A DNA stretch of 64,000 nt, taken from assembly GCA_031254035.1 (NCBI GenBank), contig JAIRVF010000127.1, forward strand, positions 1 through 64,000. Reading direction: 5' to 3'. Under the pieces are notes generated by a model. It ran no database searches and was not told the DNA's origin. It saw only the letters and a program-made list of their open reading frames with translations. Below are positions 44,392 to 53,012 of the stretch, piece by piece (within the stretch, counting starts at the first letter, position 1; each line of letters begins with the position of its first letter). The position numbers were made by a program, and so were the translations under genes. Source of the stretch: Paenibacillus sp. (GTDB lineage Bacteria; Bacillota; Bacilli; Paenibacillales; Paenibacillaceae).

Positions 44392-44841
44392 TTAGTTCGA
44401 GCCAAAAATTTGATCCAAATGATGTTCCATATGATCGACATAATCATCGATGAGCCAGTGCAAGGTAACCATTTTTCCCTCATTCAAAAGAAACACGTTT
44501 TGCAATTGACCTTCTGAAATCCTCCTCCACACAGCCGCAACTTGCTTGTTTAAACTCACCCAAAAACTTAAAATATGCTCGAACGGAAGCTCCTGGTAAT
44601 TCATCAATCGCCCCCATTGATCTTGATCGTATTGAATGATCGTGTTCGGCTGTTCTTCATATTGAGCCCGTACAAATCTTTGCAGATTGTTCAGCGCGGA
44701 GTCACATAGATGGCCTAGTATTTCTTTTCTGGACCATTTATGCGGCTGCGGCCTCCTAGATACTTCCTGCTCCGACAACCCGTTGAATTTTACAGGTACC
44801 TCTGTTATCCATTGGTTCAGACGATCTAAAGCGGTTTGCAA
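44392..44841 (-). CDS. DinB-family metal-binding protein
   Basis: A 149-residue four-helix-bundle protein. The DinB/YfiT metal histidines are seen in KEILGHLCDSALNN (His with Asp) and in the C-terminal DYVDHMEHHLDQI. Members are thiol S-transferases (bacillithiol, mycothiol) or unknown. TTG 44841 is the start, eight bases behind AGGAGGG. Single gene. Confidence 0.85.
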   Translation of the reverse strand: MQTALDRLNQWITEVPVKFNGLSEQEVSRRPQPHKWSRKEILGHLCDSALNNLQRFVRAQYEEQPNTIIQYDQDQWGRLMNYQELPFEHILSFWVSLNKQVAAVWRRISEGQLQNVFLLNEGKMVTLHWLIDDYVDHMEHHLDQIFGSN

Positions 44842-44932
44842 GACGTTTCCCTCCTTATGATCAATCGTATGTAGATCGGTTTATATTTCCATTTTACCTG
44901 TTCTTTGTGAGACTTGTTAGCCGAATCTTTCA

Positions 44933-44973
44933 ATCCAAAAAAGACCTGCCTCAGAGTTCTGAGCACAGGCCAT
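44933..44973 (-). terminator. terminator of the phosphotransferase gene
   Basis: On the minus strand CCTGTGCTCAG and CTGAGGCAGG pair and are followed by TCTTTTTT. Confidence 0.75.
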
Positions 44974-45006
44974 ATTTCAATACAGGGAATAACCAAAAAA
45001 GTCTTG

Positions 45007-46011
45007 TTACAATGCGCGACACTCTAAAGACTTCAATATCTCAATTGTCTGTAATTTGTGATTTTCATGTTCGTTTTCATTTTGATATTGAACTTTCCAC
45101 ACAAAAGTGTCGATAAAACTATAAATTAACTTATAAGCTTCAAGTTTAAGCTGTCTATTAGGTTCATCAATATATTCTCCATAACCTTTCAAGAATGAAT
45201 CATTAATCATCCATGGATTTGCAAATTCGAGGTCAATATCCCCAAAGATTGCCCTATCTGCATCAATAATAGCGGCCAGCTCATAATTTGCATTATTGCT
45301 AGAATGAACAAGTACATTCCCAGCCCATAAATCCGCGTGTATAAGTCTGGGGACCGTAACGCTCGTGAAAATATCTCTAATGTTTTCAAATACATGAGTA
45401 ATTCGGTTCACTATGTTACGATCCAATACCTTAAAGAAAAGGCTCTTTTCACCAATTTCTGATATATGTGCTGTTAAGAATTGCCCCCAATTATCATGCC
45501 CCTCACCCCTGAGAATCTCTGAAACCCTTCCGAATTTAGGACCAGAAATTTTATGAATCTCTGAAGTCCATTTTCCAGCCTGCTCGTAAATATGACATTT
45601 TGCCTCATTTGGTAAGGATTCGTCCGAAAGGGGAGTACTATCGATATACTGAGTTATCATGTAATCCCTTGGGATAGATCTTTTTGAAAAGTCAGTTGCT
45701 AATACGACAGGACAAGGTATTTGATTTTTGGATAATAAATCATAAACATAACATTCCGCTTCCATTAAGTTTTGTTCGTAATTTAAGAGATACTCCCGAT
45801 TTACAGGTCCTACCCTTAAAATCAATTCCCGCTCCAAGGAATGCAGATCTAGCTTGTATGTTGTATTAAAGAGACCGCTATTTAACAAAGAGATTTCAAC
45901 ATTTTCGGAAATACCGAAATGTAAATTCACGAGTTCGTGGATCTCTCCTACTGATAGTTCACTAAATATTCTGGATTGAGATTGCAGATTAAACCCCTCC
46001 CATAATTCCAC
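45007..46011 (-). CDS. aminoglycoside phosphotransferase (APH)-fold kinase
   Basis: A ~334-residue APH/choline-kinase-fold protein. The catalytic loop is LIHADLWAGNVLV, with IIDADRAIFGDIDLEFA as the metal loop; an N-terminal SGLFNTTYKL stretch binds nucleotide phosphates. The base composition is more AT-rich than the neighbours, hinting at transfer. The start is uncertain: GTG 46011 has no site, while GGGAGGGG lies just before the in-frame CTG at 45987, which could be a non-ATG start. The substrate, antibiotic or metabolite, is unknown. Confidence 0.8.
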   Translation of the reverse strand: MELWEGFNLQSQSRIFSELSVGEIHELVNLHFGISENVEISLLNSGLFNTTYKLDLHSLERELILRVGPVNREYLLNYEQNLMEAECYVYDLLSKNQIPCPVVLATDFSKRSIPRDYMITQYIDSTPLSDESLPNEAKCHIYEQAGKWTSEIHKISGPKFGRVSEILRGEGHDNWGQFLTAHISEIGEKSLFFKVLDRNIVNRITHVFENIRDIFTSVTVPRLIHADLWAGNVLVHSSNNANYELAAIIDADRAIFGDIDLEFANPWMINDSFLKGYGEYIDEPNRQLKLEAYKLIYSFIDTFVWKVQYQNENEHENHKLQTIEILKSLECRAL

Positions 46012-46059
46012 TTAAACTGCATAGAACTTTCCGAATTCTATTCTCTCCTTGAAAATCCG

Positions 46060-46839
46060 CTATCCACTTTTGCCGCTAATCAAAACTTCAACATCCAGCT
46101 TGTTCAGCGCCTCAATCCATTCCTGGGAACAGCCGGGATCCGTAACGATCATCGATATTTGTTCAATCGGCGCAATCTGCGTGAAGGTCGTGACACCAAA
46201 CTTAGAATGATCCGCGACCAAAATAGATTCTTCGGCTCTCTGCATCATTTTGCGCGATAACAAAGCTTCTTCCAGATTATATTCGGTAATGCCGTCAGCC
46301 AAAGAAATGCCTCCAGCCGAGATGAAAGCTTTATTCACTTTAAATTGATCCAGCAGCTGATGGGCAATAGCGCCAGTGGATGCCTGACAGCCCATATTCA
46401 CCTCGCCACCGGCAAAAATGATTTTTCCCTTAAATCCTTCCAGCGCGCATAACAAAATGGGCAAGGAGTTGGTAATGACCGTAACGTCGGACCTTTCCAT
46501 CAGCTCCCGCATGATTTCGATCGTTGTTGTTCCGTTATCTAGCAGTACCGTTTCCCCTTCCTTCACCAGGGAGGCAGCCGTTTTTCCGATGGCTTGCTTT
46601 TCGTGCTGATGCATCTGGGATCTCTTGATAAAGGTCGGCTCAATCCGCTCGGAACGGGTCTGCACCGCTCCCCCGTATACTTTCCGCAACCGCCCTTCCT
46701 TTTCCAACCGGTCCAAATCACGGCGGATGGTTTCCGTAGAGACATTAAACAGTCCGGCCAGGTCGTGCACTTGCACTTTCCCCTCCGTGCTCAACCGAGC
46801 AAGTATGGTTCGACGACGCTCTTCATAGGTTAGGGACAT
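46060..46839 (-). CDS. DeoR-family sugar-phosphate-type regulator
   Basis: A 259-residue regulator with N-terminal DeoR HTH (VQVHDLAGLFNVSTETIRRDL) and a DeoRC effector domain with KTAASLVKEGETVLLDNGTTT and the TNSLPI and GG phosphate-binding elements. ATG 46839 follows AGGAGG. It is divergent from a phosphoesterase-EamA operon and probably represses it with a phosphorylated metabolite as inducer. Confidence 0.9.
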   Translation of the reverse strand: MSLTYEERRRTILARLSTEGKVQVHDLAGLFNVSTETIRRDLDRLEKEGRLRKVYGGAVQTRSERIEPTFIKRSQMHQHEKQAIGKTAASLVKEGETVLLDNGTTTIEIMRELMERSDVTVITNSLPILLCALEGFKGKIIFAGGEVNMGCQASTGAIAHQLLDQFKVNKAFISAGGISLADGITEYNLEEALLSRKMMQRAEESILVADHSKFGVTTFTQIAPIEQISMIVTDPGCSQEWIEALNKLDVEVLISGKSG

Positions 46840-47064
46840 ATAAACATTCCTCCTGTTAGGCGCGATCAAAAAATGGCTGTTATTTTTATTATTCGCGCCT
46901 TATTGAGCATTCCTAATTGCTTTGGTGTGTTTTGTTGTTGTTTTATTCCAGTTTATAGGTTCTTTCTCATTGTTGTCAAACTGCGACCAGGAAAATCCGG
47001 AAGACACTGATAAATGTATTGTTATCGCAATGTAAACCTTTGTTAGCTTATTGTTAAAAAAGGA

Positions 47065-47140
47065 TTGACAACGAGCAGTTCAAGGCATAAAATCAACACG
47101 AAAACAACAAGATTAAAATAGAATCAACAAGAACACAACT
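47065..47140 (+). promoter_or_regulatory. promoter and putative DeoR operators of the phosphoesterase operon
   Basis: TTGACA, a 17-base spacer and TAAAAT form a near-consensus promoter (47065-47093). Right behind it are repeated AATCAACA/AAAACAAC elements to 47140, a placement suitable for repression. A mirror TTTTGTTGTTGTTTTATT near 46930 lies on the DeoR side. The 330-bp gap holds nothing else. Confidence 0.6.
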
Positions 47141-47166
47141 TAAAATTGTGCAAGGAGGAAATATTT

Positions 47167-48129
47167 ATGAGCCGCCAATTATCTTTCCGTGAGGATGGAA
47201 CATTTACAATTGTACAATTCACCGATCTCCATTGGAAAAATGGAGAACCCGAGGATCAGCACACCCGCGCAATTATGGAACGGACCCTGGATGAGGAACA
47301 ACCGGACATGGTTGTCTTTACAGGCGACGTTATCTATACCGGTCCCGTTTCACCAGGTGTCACCGAATGCCAGAATCCCGAGCAGGCTTTCCGGGATGCC
47401 GTAAGTTGCGTTGAACAGCGCGGCATTCCTTGGGGCGTTGTTTTCGGCAATCATGACACGGAGCAGCACATCACCCGTGAAGAACTGATGCAGGTTGTCA
47501 TAACGCATAAGCACACCATAGCCGAATCCGGACCAAAAGAAATCACCGGTGAAGGCAACTATACGATCGAACTCGTAGATGCCGAGGGAAAACCGGCGGC
47601 CAATCTATATTTCCTGGATTCCGGCAATGAATCACCGCTGGAGCATGTTCCCTATTACAACTGGATTCAGCGCGATCAGATTCAGTGGCTGGTCAATGAA
47701 TCTGGGCGGCTCAACCCTGACAGCCAGGCGCCCAAACTGCCGGCCCTAGCCTTCTTCCATATTCCGGTTCCAGAATATCAGGAAGTATGGGATACGCAAA
47801 CCTGTTATGGCCACAAACATGAACGAGTTTGCTGTGCCCCTGTTAACTCAGGATTGTTCACGGCTCTTCTTGAAATGGGTGATGTAGTCGGCACGTTTTG
47901 CGGCCATGATCACGTCAATGATTTTGAAGGGACGCTGCACGGTATCCGCCTCTGCTACGGGCGGGCAAGTGGCTTTAGCACTTACGGCAAGAAAGGATTC
48001 AAACGCGGCGCGCGTGTTATCCGCCTAACGGCAGGAAAATCCGACTTCTCCACTTGGCTGCGCCTTGAGGATGGATCAGTCGTCAGCCAGCAGCCTGCCC
48101 ATCACCCTGGAGACGATAACGAAAAATAA
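47167..48129 (+). CDS. calcineurin-type metallophosphoesterase
   Basis: A 320-residue two-metal phosphoesterase with the five motifs in order: FTDLHW, FTGDVIY, FGNHD, HIPVPE and GHDHVND. No signal peptide is visible, so it acts in the cytoplasm, unlike fungal Siw14/Dcr2-like relatives of similar motif spacing. ATG 47167 follows AAGGAGG. It is the first gene of an operon with an EamA transporter, divergent from a DeoR gene; the substrate is probably a phosphorylated metabolite. Confidence 0.9.
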   Translation: MSRQLSFREDGTFTIVQFTDLHWKNGEPEDQHTRAIMERTLDEEQPDMVVFTGDVIYTGPVSPGVTECQNPEQAFRDAVSCVEQRGIPWGVVFGNHDTEQHITREELMQVVITHKHTIAESGPKEITGEGNYTIELVDAEGKPAANLYFLDSGNESPLEHVPYYNWIQRDQIQWLVNESGRLNPDSQAPKLPALAFFHIPVPEYQEVWDTQTCYGHKHERVCCAPVNSGLFTALLEMGDVVGTFCGHDHVNDFEGTLHGIRLCYGRASGFSTYGKKGFKRGARVIRLTAGKSDFSTWLRLEDGSVVSQQPAHHPGDDNEK

Positions 48130-48150
48130 AATTAAGGAGTCTTTGCATCT

Positions 48151-49005
48151 ATGCTTTTACCTATAATGCTAGTTCTGGCTTCCGGGGTGGCGCATGCCGT
48201 CTGGAGCATGTTCGCCAAACGGAGCTTGAACAAAGGCGTGTTTCTTTGGTCGATCATGATGATTCCATCCGTCCTGCTGCTACCGGTTCTAATAGCCGAG
48301 TTATGGAAGCATCCACTTTCGTGGGGCGATTACCTATTACTGCTTCTGTCGGTTATCTTACAAGGCCTGTACTCGTGGTTGCTGTCTAAAACTTATGAAC
48401 TCGGCGACTTATCGCAAATTTATCCGATTATGCGCGGCACCAGCACGCTTTTGATTCCTCTGATCGGCGTCGCTTTCCTTCATGAATCGCTGTCCGCTTT
48501 CGGATGGATCGGAATTTTATTTATGATCGCAGGCTTCTTCTTCCTGAGCGGAATCGGCCAAGGAGGCAAACAAAGCTCTCAGCCGCAGAGTCTCAAACCA
48601 TTTCTTCTGGCGCTTTGCGTTGGTCTTTGCACTACCTGTTATGTATTCGTGGATAAGTTGAACCTGCAAAATGTCTCTCCTTTGGCACTGCTTGAGGTAA
48701 CGAATATTGGGTTTGTGGCCGGTTTGACTCCACTCGTACTCCGTTCCCGCGCGCTGCGGCAAGAATGGAGAAAAAACCGGTCCACCATTTTCCTCGGGGC
48801 GATTTTGAACCCCGGTTCATACCTGCTTTTCCTCTTCGCGATGCAGCAGGCGCCTATGGCCCATATCAGTCCATTGCGGGAGATCGGCACCGTGTTTGCC
48901 ACCTTCCTAGGTGTTCTCATCCTGAAGGAGCAGCAGGGACTAAAACGTATTGCGTCTTCCATTGTGGTGTTCTGTGGGATTATGTTGATCGGAATGTTAG
49001 GATAG
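48151..49005 (+). CDS. EamA/DMT-family transporter
   Basis: A 284-residue membrane protein with about ten helices in two EamA repeats (ASGVAHAVWSMFAKRSLNK; second half ALCVGLCTTCYVFVDKLN). ATG 48151 follows TAAGGAG and lies 21 bases behind the phosphoesterase stop. Together with the phosphoesterase it may import or export the dephosphorylated product. Terminator at 49018. Confidence 0.88.
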   Translation: MLLPIMLVLASGVAHAVWSMFAKRSLNKGVFLWSIMMIPSVLLLPVLIAELWKHPLSWGDYLLLLLSVILQGLYSWLLSKTYELGDLSQIYPIMRGTSTLLIPLIGVAFLHESLSAFGWIGILFMIAGFFFLSGIGQGGKQSSQPQSLKPFLLALCVGLCTTCYVFVDKLNLQNVSPLALLEVTNIGFVAGLTPLVLRSRALRQEWRKNRSTIFLGAILNPGSYLLFLFAMQQAPMAHISPLREIGTVFATFLGVLILKEQQGLKRIASSIVVFCGIMLIGMLG

Positions 49006-49017
49006 AAACCAAAAAAG

Positions 49018-49047
49018 AACGGGCGAGCTGAAAGGCTTCCCGTTTTT
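49018..49047. terminator. terminator of the phosphoesterase-EamA operon
   Basis: ACGGG and CCCGT arms with an A-rich start and TTTTTT end. Confidence 0.75.
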
Positions 49048-49181
49048 TATGATTTAAAGTGTATTGGTCGTCCCCAGTTCCTCGCCCTGATAATATAAGG
49101 CATTCCTCTCAGCGTATGCAGCAGCTTGCCAGAATTTTGGGCGACTCCTTACGATACTTGCCATCGGGGATCATATAGAAT

Positions 49182-50165
49182 ATGGTTAATTATATGAAAA
49201 TATTGGATTTAAGAGTATCAGCAATAGTGGAAAACAAGGAGGCGTTAAGACTGGATACGAAAGAAATGCTAGAACAGGAAAAAGACTTTGGTTTTGCCCG
49301 AGTGTACGCTGTAGAGCTAAAATACAAGCAGCCGCCGAAGCTCGATCGAAACATGCTTTACGAGAAGATGGAACTTTATACAGGTAAGGTTGATCGCGGA
49401 GAAAAGCATCCTCCGGATGCCGCGGGACTTGCCGTGTGGGAAGCGAACAATCAGGAAGATCAGGATCTGCTGCATTTTTTCCATTTGAATTATATGGTTC
49501 AATATGCGCAAGACGAAATGCCGGCGCAAACCAGCCTAATGAGTATGGAAAACAGCCCGGTTACGGACTACGAGACAGCCATTCAGCAATCCTGGCATTG
49601 GCAGGAAGCCGCTCAAGTTGTGAGTGAGTGCGAGCACACGCTGTTAATGGTTGACATGATGGCATCGGGGCTCGATCCCAAATCCCGTTTGCAATTGTTC
49701 ACCGGTTCGCTGCGAGCGGTCCTTGAAACAGCGCCTTGCGACGCCATCTATTTCCGGGAAAGCGACAAGTTGGTCGAGCCTAGCGCTTATCTAGCTGCGA
49801 TTGAAGAAGGAGAGCTGTTATACGGTGCGCTGAACATACGTTTTTATAATGTCGAAGGCACCGGTAGCGAACGCTCCGAAGGTCTGATGGATTCATTAGG
49901 ACTCGCCGCGCTTGGCATTCCTGATGTTCAGTGTCATTATTACGATCTGGAACCTGATGAGGTAGCCGGGAATCTGCTCAATATCGCCTATTATTTATTC
50001 GACCGCGGCGACGTTATTTCCGATGGGGAAACAATTGGTTTCACCGAAGAAATGCGCTGGCGCTGCGAACACCAATACGCATTGGCCACACCGCACCGGG
50101 TTGTCATCGATATCGATCCGGGAGAACCTTATTATGCAGGAAGACAAGGTGTAGAGCGGTCGTAG
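49182..50165 (+). CDS. DUF4261-domain protein
   Basis: A 327-residue soluble protein with the DUF4261 pattern (HTLLMVDMMASGLDPKSRLQ, FYNVEGTGSERSEGLM, LGLAALGIPDVQCHYYDL, DGETIGFTEEMRW). The start could be ATG 49182 or ATG 49194 (MKILDLRVS); neither has a strong ribosome site. The family occurs in antitoxin/immunity neighbourhoods and alone; no function is known. A repeat element separates it from its terminator. Confidence 0.68.
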   Translation: MVNYMKILDLRVSAIVENKEALRLDTKEMLEQEKDFGFARVYAVELKYKQPPKLDRNMLYEKMELYTGKVDRGEKHPPDAAGLAVWEANNQEDQDLLHFFHLNYMVQYAQDEMPAQTSLMSMENSPVTDYETAIQQSWHWQEAAQVVSECEHTLLMVDMMASGLDPKSRLQLFTGSLRAVLETAPCDAIYFRESDKLVEPSAYLAAIEEGELLYGALNIRFYNVEGTGSERSEGLMDSLGLAALGIPDVQCHYYDLEPDEVAGNLLNIAYYLFDRGDVISDGETIGFTEEMRWRCEHQYALATPHRVVIDIDPGEPYYAGRQGVERS

Positions 50166-50189
50166 AACAACCAACCCATTATCTTGTTA

Positions 50190-50485
50190 TAAGAGGTTGT
50201 TCAAAAAGTCCAATTTTGATCACGAAGTGAATCAGGAAGCTAGTTCAGCATCGAATCTTGAATTCAGCCGGGCCTAAGCAGATGCTTACGAAGTAATGTT
50301 TCCTTCGGAAACATCTCAGGTGCTCACGTACCCACTACAAGTAGATGCTTACGAAGTCGTTTTCTACGAAAACGTGTAGCTCCGCTCCTCAGTCCCTAGC
50401 TTCATTCAACTCAAGCGTTTTGAAAAAACGCACATCGGAAGCATAAGCTTCGGTGCTGAAAATCACCCTTTTTGAACACGCACTA
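50190..50485 (-). repeat. 296-bp repeat element with three hairpin modules (copy B)
   Basis: The inverse complement aligns along its whole length with the element at 8252-8436, including both inverted ends, but carries three extra blocks. Two have the pattern AGATGCTTACGAAGT plus a GTTTC/GAAAC-type hairpin (50275-50317 and 50338-50376), and one is in the opposite direction (50412-50450). The element lies between the DUF4261 stop and the terminator at 50514. Confidence 0.85.
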
Positions 50486-50513
50486 TAAATAATATTATTT
50501 CAATAGATAGAGG

Positions 50514-50554
50514 CCAGTCTGTCACCGCGGAAAATCGCGTCAGACTGGTTTTTT
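50514..50554 (+). terminator. terminator downstream of the repeat element
   Basis: CCAGTCTG and CAGACTGG arms followed by TTTTTT; the loop contains a second small GCGG/CGCG-like pairing. Confidence 0.8.
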
Positions 50555-50700
50555 AATTATTCAATCGATTGAAGATAACCAGTAATCTGCCCAAATCCTA
50601 TCTGGCTTGAACCCTCTCCCCTGCCTTCTTTTCAGGATACTCCATAGGCCCCACTTTGGTTTTTCGTTTCTGGTTGCCGTTATTATTTATTCATTTCACG

Positions 50701-50730
50701 TGAACCTCGCAGCCTCCCCATATCATCTAA
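50701..50730 (+). promoter_or_regulatory. possible ECF-sigma promoter
   Basis: TGAACC, a 17-base spacer and CATCTAA resemble the AAC/CGTC-type ECF promoters and precede the anti-sigma/sigma genes, as expected for autoregulation. Between 50731 and 50890 only a weak 40-codon frame is present. Confidence 0.4.
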
Positions 50731-50791
50731 CAGGTAATAGAGCTGATTGCCTTGCGAAATCAATTACGATTGGAAAGGACTTGACGCATCA

Positions 50792-50914
50792 ATGCAAAAT
50801 ACAGTTCAAAAAGCGTTGAAAGACTTGGATCCAAAGCGTAAGTTCGAAATCCAGGAAATCGCCACTTTTGCAGCAGCAGAAAGGAGTTATTGTTCGGAAT
50901 GGATTCTAACATAG
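50792..50914 (+). CDS. possible 40-residue leader peptide
   Basis: The frame reads MQNTVQKALKDLDPKRKFEI onwards and overlaps the start of the DUF4179 gene, so it could couple translation. GGAAAGGA is rather distant from the ATG. It may also be chance or a remnant; no family recognised. Confidence 0.25.
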   Translation: MQNTVQKALKDLDPKRKFEIQEIATFAAAERSYCSEWILT

Positions 50915-52302
50915 ATCAACAAATTCGGCAGCGCCTGACTTCGGGAGATGGTCCCGAAATTCCGATGATCGTCAAATCGAGGCTGGAAGAAGCGCTTCAA
51001 GCAATTGAAGCAGAGCCCATACCTATGAAGTGCTGCAACCAGTCCCATCGCCGTAAGTCATGGGTCATCGCGGCTGCTGTTTTCCTTGCCGTCGGGGGGA
51101 CCTTTGCATCTGGTTTTGTCTCGCCCGCGATGGCCGAAACTTTAAAAATGGTCCCGTTTATCGGTCAAATCTTCGATACGATGGGAGATGAAGCCGTGCA
51201 AAATGCCAACCGGAAGGGCTTGTCCTTCCCCGTCAACTTAAGCGCAGCAGATCAAGGCATTACGCTGACCGTTACCGAGATTCTATATGACGGCGTTGAA
51301 ATCAAGCTCGGCGTGAAGGAAACACCGGATGCGTCAAGCAAGCTGCCTGTAATTACCGATACAACGTACAGATATGAAATCCGACTCAACTCGGATCTAG
51401 ATGAGCCAACCCACAACTGGACTCATGCCTACACCCAAGTCCGCACCGACACACCGGTGCAAAATATCGGAATTGTGACTTTTGAAGCGCTTAGCGCAGA
51501 AGAGCGCAACGCCACAATGCCTAAAGAATTCCCGCTTTCGTTTGAGGTCAAAAAAGTCGGAACGGTTGCAGGAAGCTGGAAGTTCGAGGTGCCTGTCCAA
51601 ATGAATGATGCGCTAACCAACAAAATCACTCCGATGCAAACAAAAAAAGCGTACGACGGTATCGGATCGGTTCAGCTTCAATCCGTCATGGCTTCGCCGC
51701 TTGGCGTCGAGATTCAATTCAAAACAACCGAAAGTACATCACCGGATACCCCAAACGCTTGGAGTGGTTTTAACAGCGTCTATTTATTGACAGACGAGAA
51801 CGGTTATATCATTTCATCGGCAGGTGGATCTGGAGGTCCAAGTGAGCAAAAGCAGCCAAATCTGGTGGAGATGAAACATATAAGAAAATACGATCCTCTG
51901 CCTGACCATACGAAGAACCTCATCTTCAAGCCGTACAAGCCTGGAAAACGAGTTGGAGATGCCGCGGTCGCGCTGAATCCAAGTGCTCTCCCGCTTACCT
52001 TGCAGCAAGGGGAAGTCGGCTCGGTAACAGTAAAAAGCATGGCTTTCGGGGAAGATCGGGTTACCATTCATTATGATGTGAAAGGCAACTCGCCTGTCGA
52101 ACAGAATGGGGCGGTTCTTTTCATACAAGACGGCAAAAAATTCTACACCGGGGCATCAAAACTGATCCAGGTGGAAGGCGAAGTATATTCGTATGTTGGC
52201 GAATTCCCGCTGTCTAAGGATAAAGAGATCAAATTGTACTCAAGTAAAATGCAGCCTGCAACTTATTTCAAGGAGCTTGAATTCCAAGTCCATGTACCTT
52301 AG
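50899..52302 (+). CDS. DUF4179-domain membrane protein, likely anti-sigma factor
   Basis: A ~467-residue protein: a cytoplasmic N-terminus with IDQQIRQRL and a Cys/His patch (CCNQSHRRK), one transmembrane helix near residue 50 (WVIAAAVFLAVGGTFASGF), then an extracellular DUF4179 domain (NRKGLSFPVNLSAADQGITL) and a beta-rich DUF5643-like C-terminal domain. This is the RsgI/YlaD-like arrangement that holds ECF sigma factors. ATG 50899 is used; TTG 50890 is also in frame. It precedes the sigma gene, the reverse of the usual order. Confidence 0.82.
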   Translation: MDSNIDQQIRQRLTSGDGPEIPMIVKSRLEEALQAIEAEPIPMKCCNQSHRRKSWVIAAAVFLAVGGTFASGFVSPAMAETLKMVPFIGQIFDTMGDEAVQNANRKGLSFPVNLSAADQGITLTVTEILYDGVEIKLGVKETPDASSKLPVITDTTYRYEIRLNSDLDEPTHNWTHAYTQVRTDTPVQNIGIVTFEALSAEERNATMPKEFPLSFEVKKVGTVAGSWKFEVPVQMNDALTNKITPMQTKKAYDGIGSVQLQSVMASPLGVEIQFKTTESTSPDTPNAWSGFNSVYLLTDENGYIISSAGGSGGPSEQKQPNLVEMKHIRKYDPLPDHTKNLIFKPYKPGKRVGDAAVALNPSALPLTLQQGEVGSVTVKSMAFGEDRVTIHYDVKGNSPVEQNGAVLFIQDGKKFYTGASKLIQVEGEVYSYVGEFPLSKDKEIKLYSSKMQPATYFKELEFQVHVP

Positions 52303-52346
52303 GCCCAGGGTGTAATTGAACCATTTCTGCAAAGGAGACTATCATT

Positions 52347-52883
52347 GTGCAGCAGGAACTAGAACTATTGGCAGCAATGGCATGCAAAGGCGATAAAAAT
52401 GCGTTTGGGACGCTGATACGTGCCCATGAAGCTTGTCTTTACCGCATTGCCAAAACGATTGTTTATTCCGATGAAGATTGTGCGGATGCCATACAAGAGG
52501 CGGTGCTAAAAGCATACCGTTCCATTCGTTCGCTGCGTGAACCGAAATATTTCAAAACATGGCTTATTCGCATACTCATCAACGAGTGCCGTACGCTGCT
52601 TCGCCAAAAAAAGATAACCATTCCATTTACTGAACTTCAGCATACTCCTACCAAATCAGATGATTATGGGCAGATGGAAATGATCGATATCGTCAACCAT
52701 TTGGAGGAAGACTTGCGGGTTGTCGTTACCCTGTTCTATATTGAAGATTTGCCGTTAAAAGAGATCGCCGAGCTGCTGGATCAGCCTGTCGGTACGATCA
52801 AGTCCCGCCTGTACCGGGCGCGGAGCACGCTGGCGAAATTACTTCATGTTCAAAATGACGTCAAAAAGGAACTACTGATCTAG
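52347..52883 (+). CDS. ECF RNA polymerase sigma factor
   Basis: A 178-residue sigma factor. Region 2 has YRIAKTIVYSDEDCADAIQE and the YFKTWLIRILINECR segment; region 4 has LPLKEIAELLDQPVGTIKSRLYRAR. Start GTG 52347, eight bases behind AAAGGAG. Cotranscribed with the DUF4179 membrane protein, which presumably keeps it inactive until an envelope signal arrives. A strong terminator follows. Confidence 0.93.
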   Translation: MQQELELLAAMACKGDKNAFGTLIRAHEACLYRIAKTIVYSDEDCADAIQEAVLKAYRSIRSLREPKYFKTWLIRILINECRTLLRQKKITIPFTELQHTPTKSDDYGQMEMIDIVNHLEEDLRVVVTLFYIEDLPLKEIAELLDQPVGTIKSRLYRARSTLAKLLHVQNDVKKELLI

Positions 52884-52888
52884 ATAAA

Positions 52889-52945
52889 TCAAAAACTCCC
52901 CCTGAAGCGAAACATGTCGTTTCCACTTTTGGGGGAGTTTTTTAC
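52889..52945. terminator. bidirectional terminator
   Basis: AAAAACTCCCCC pairs with GGGGGAGTTTTTT between the sigma gene and the erythromycin-esterase-like gene. Confidence 0.85.
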
Positions 52946-53012
52946 CTAAATGGATGCAGTCTCTGCTGCTCTCTTGGCCAATTGTTTTTTCGGACCCGTC
53001 TTTGAATCTACC

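Noticed and set aside
50607-50819. 70-codon + frame before the DUF4179 gene
   Set aside because: No ribosome site, and the candidate ECF promoter lies inside it.
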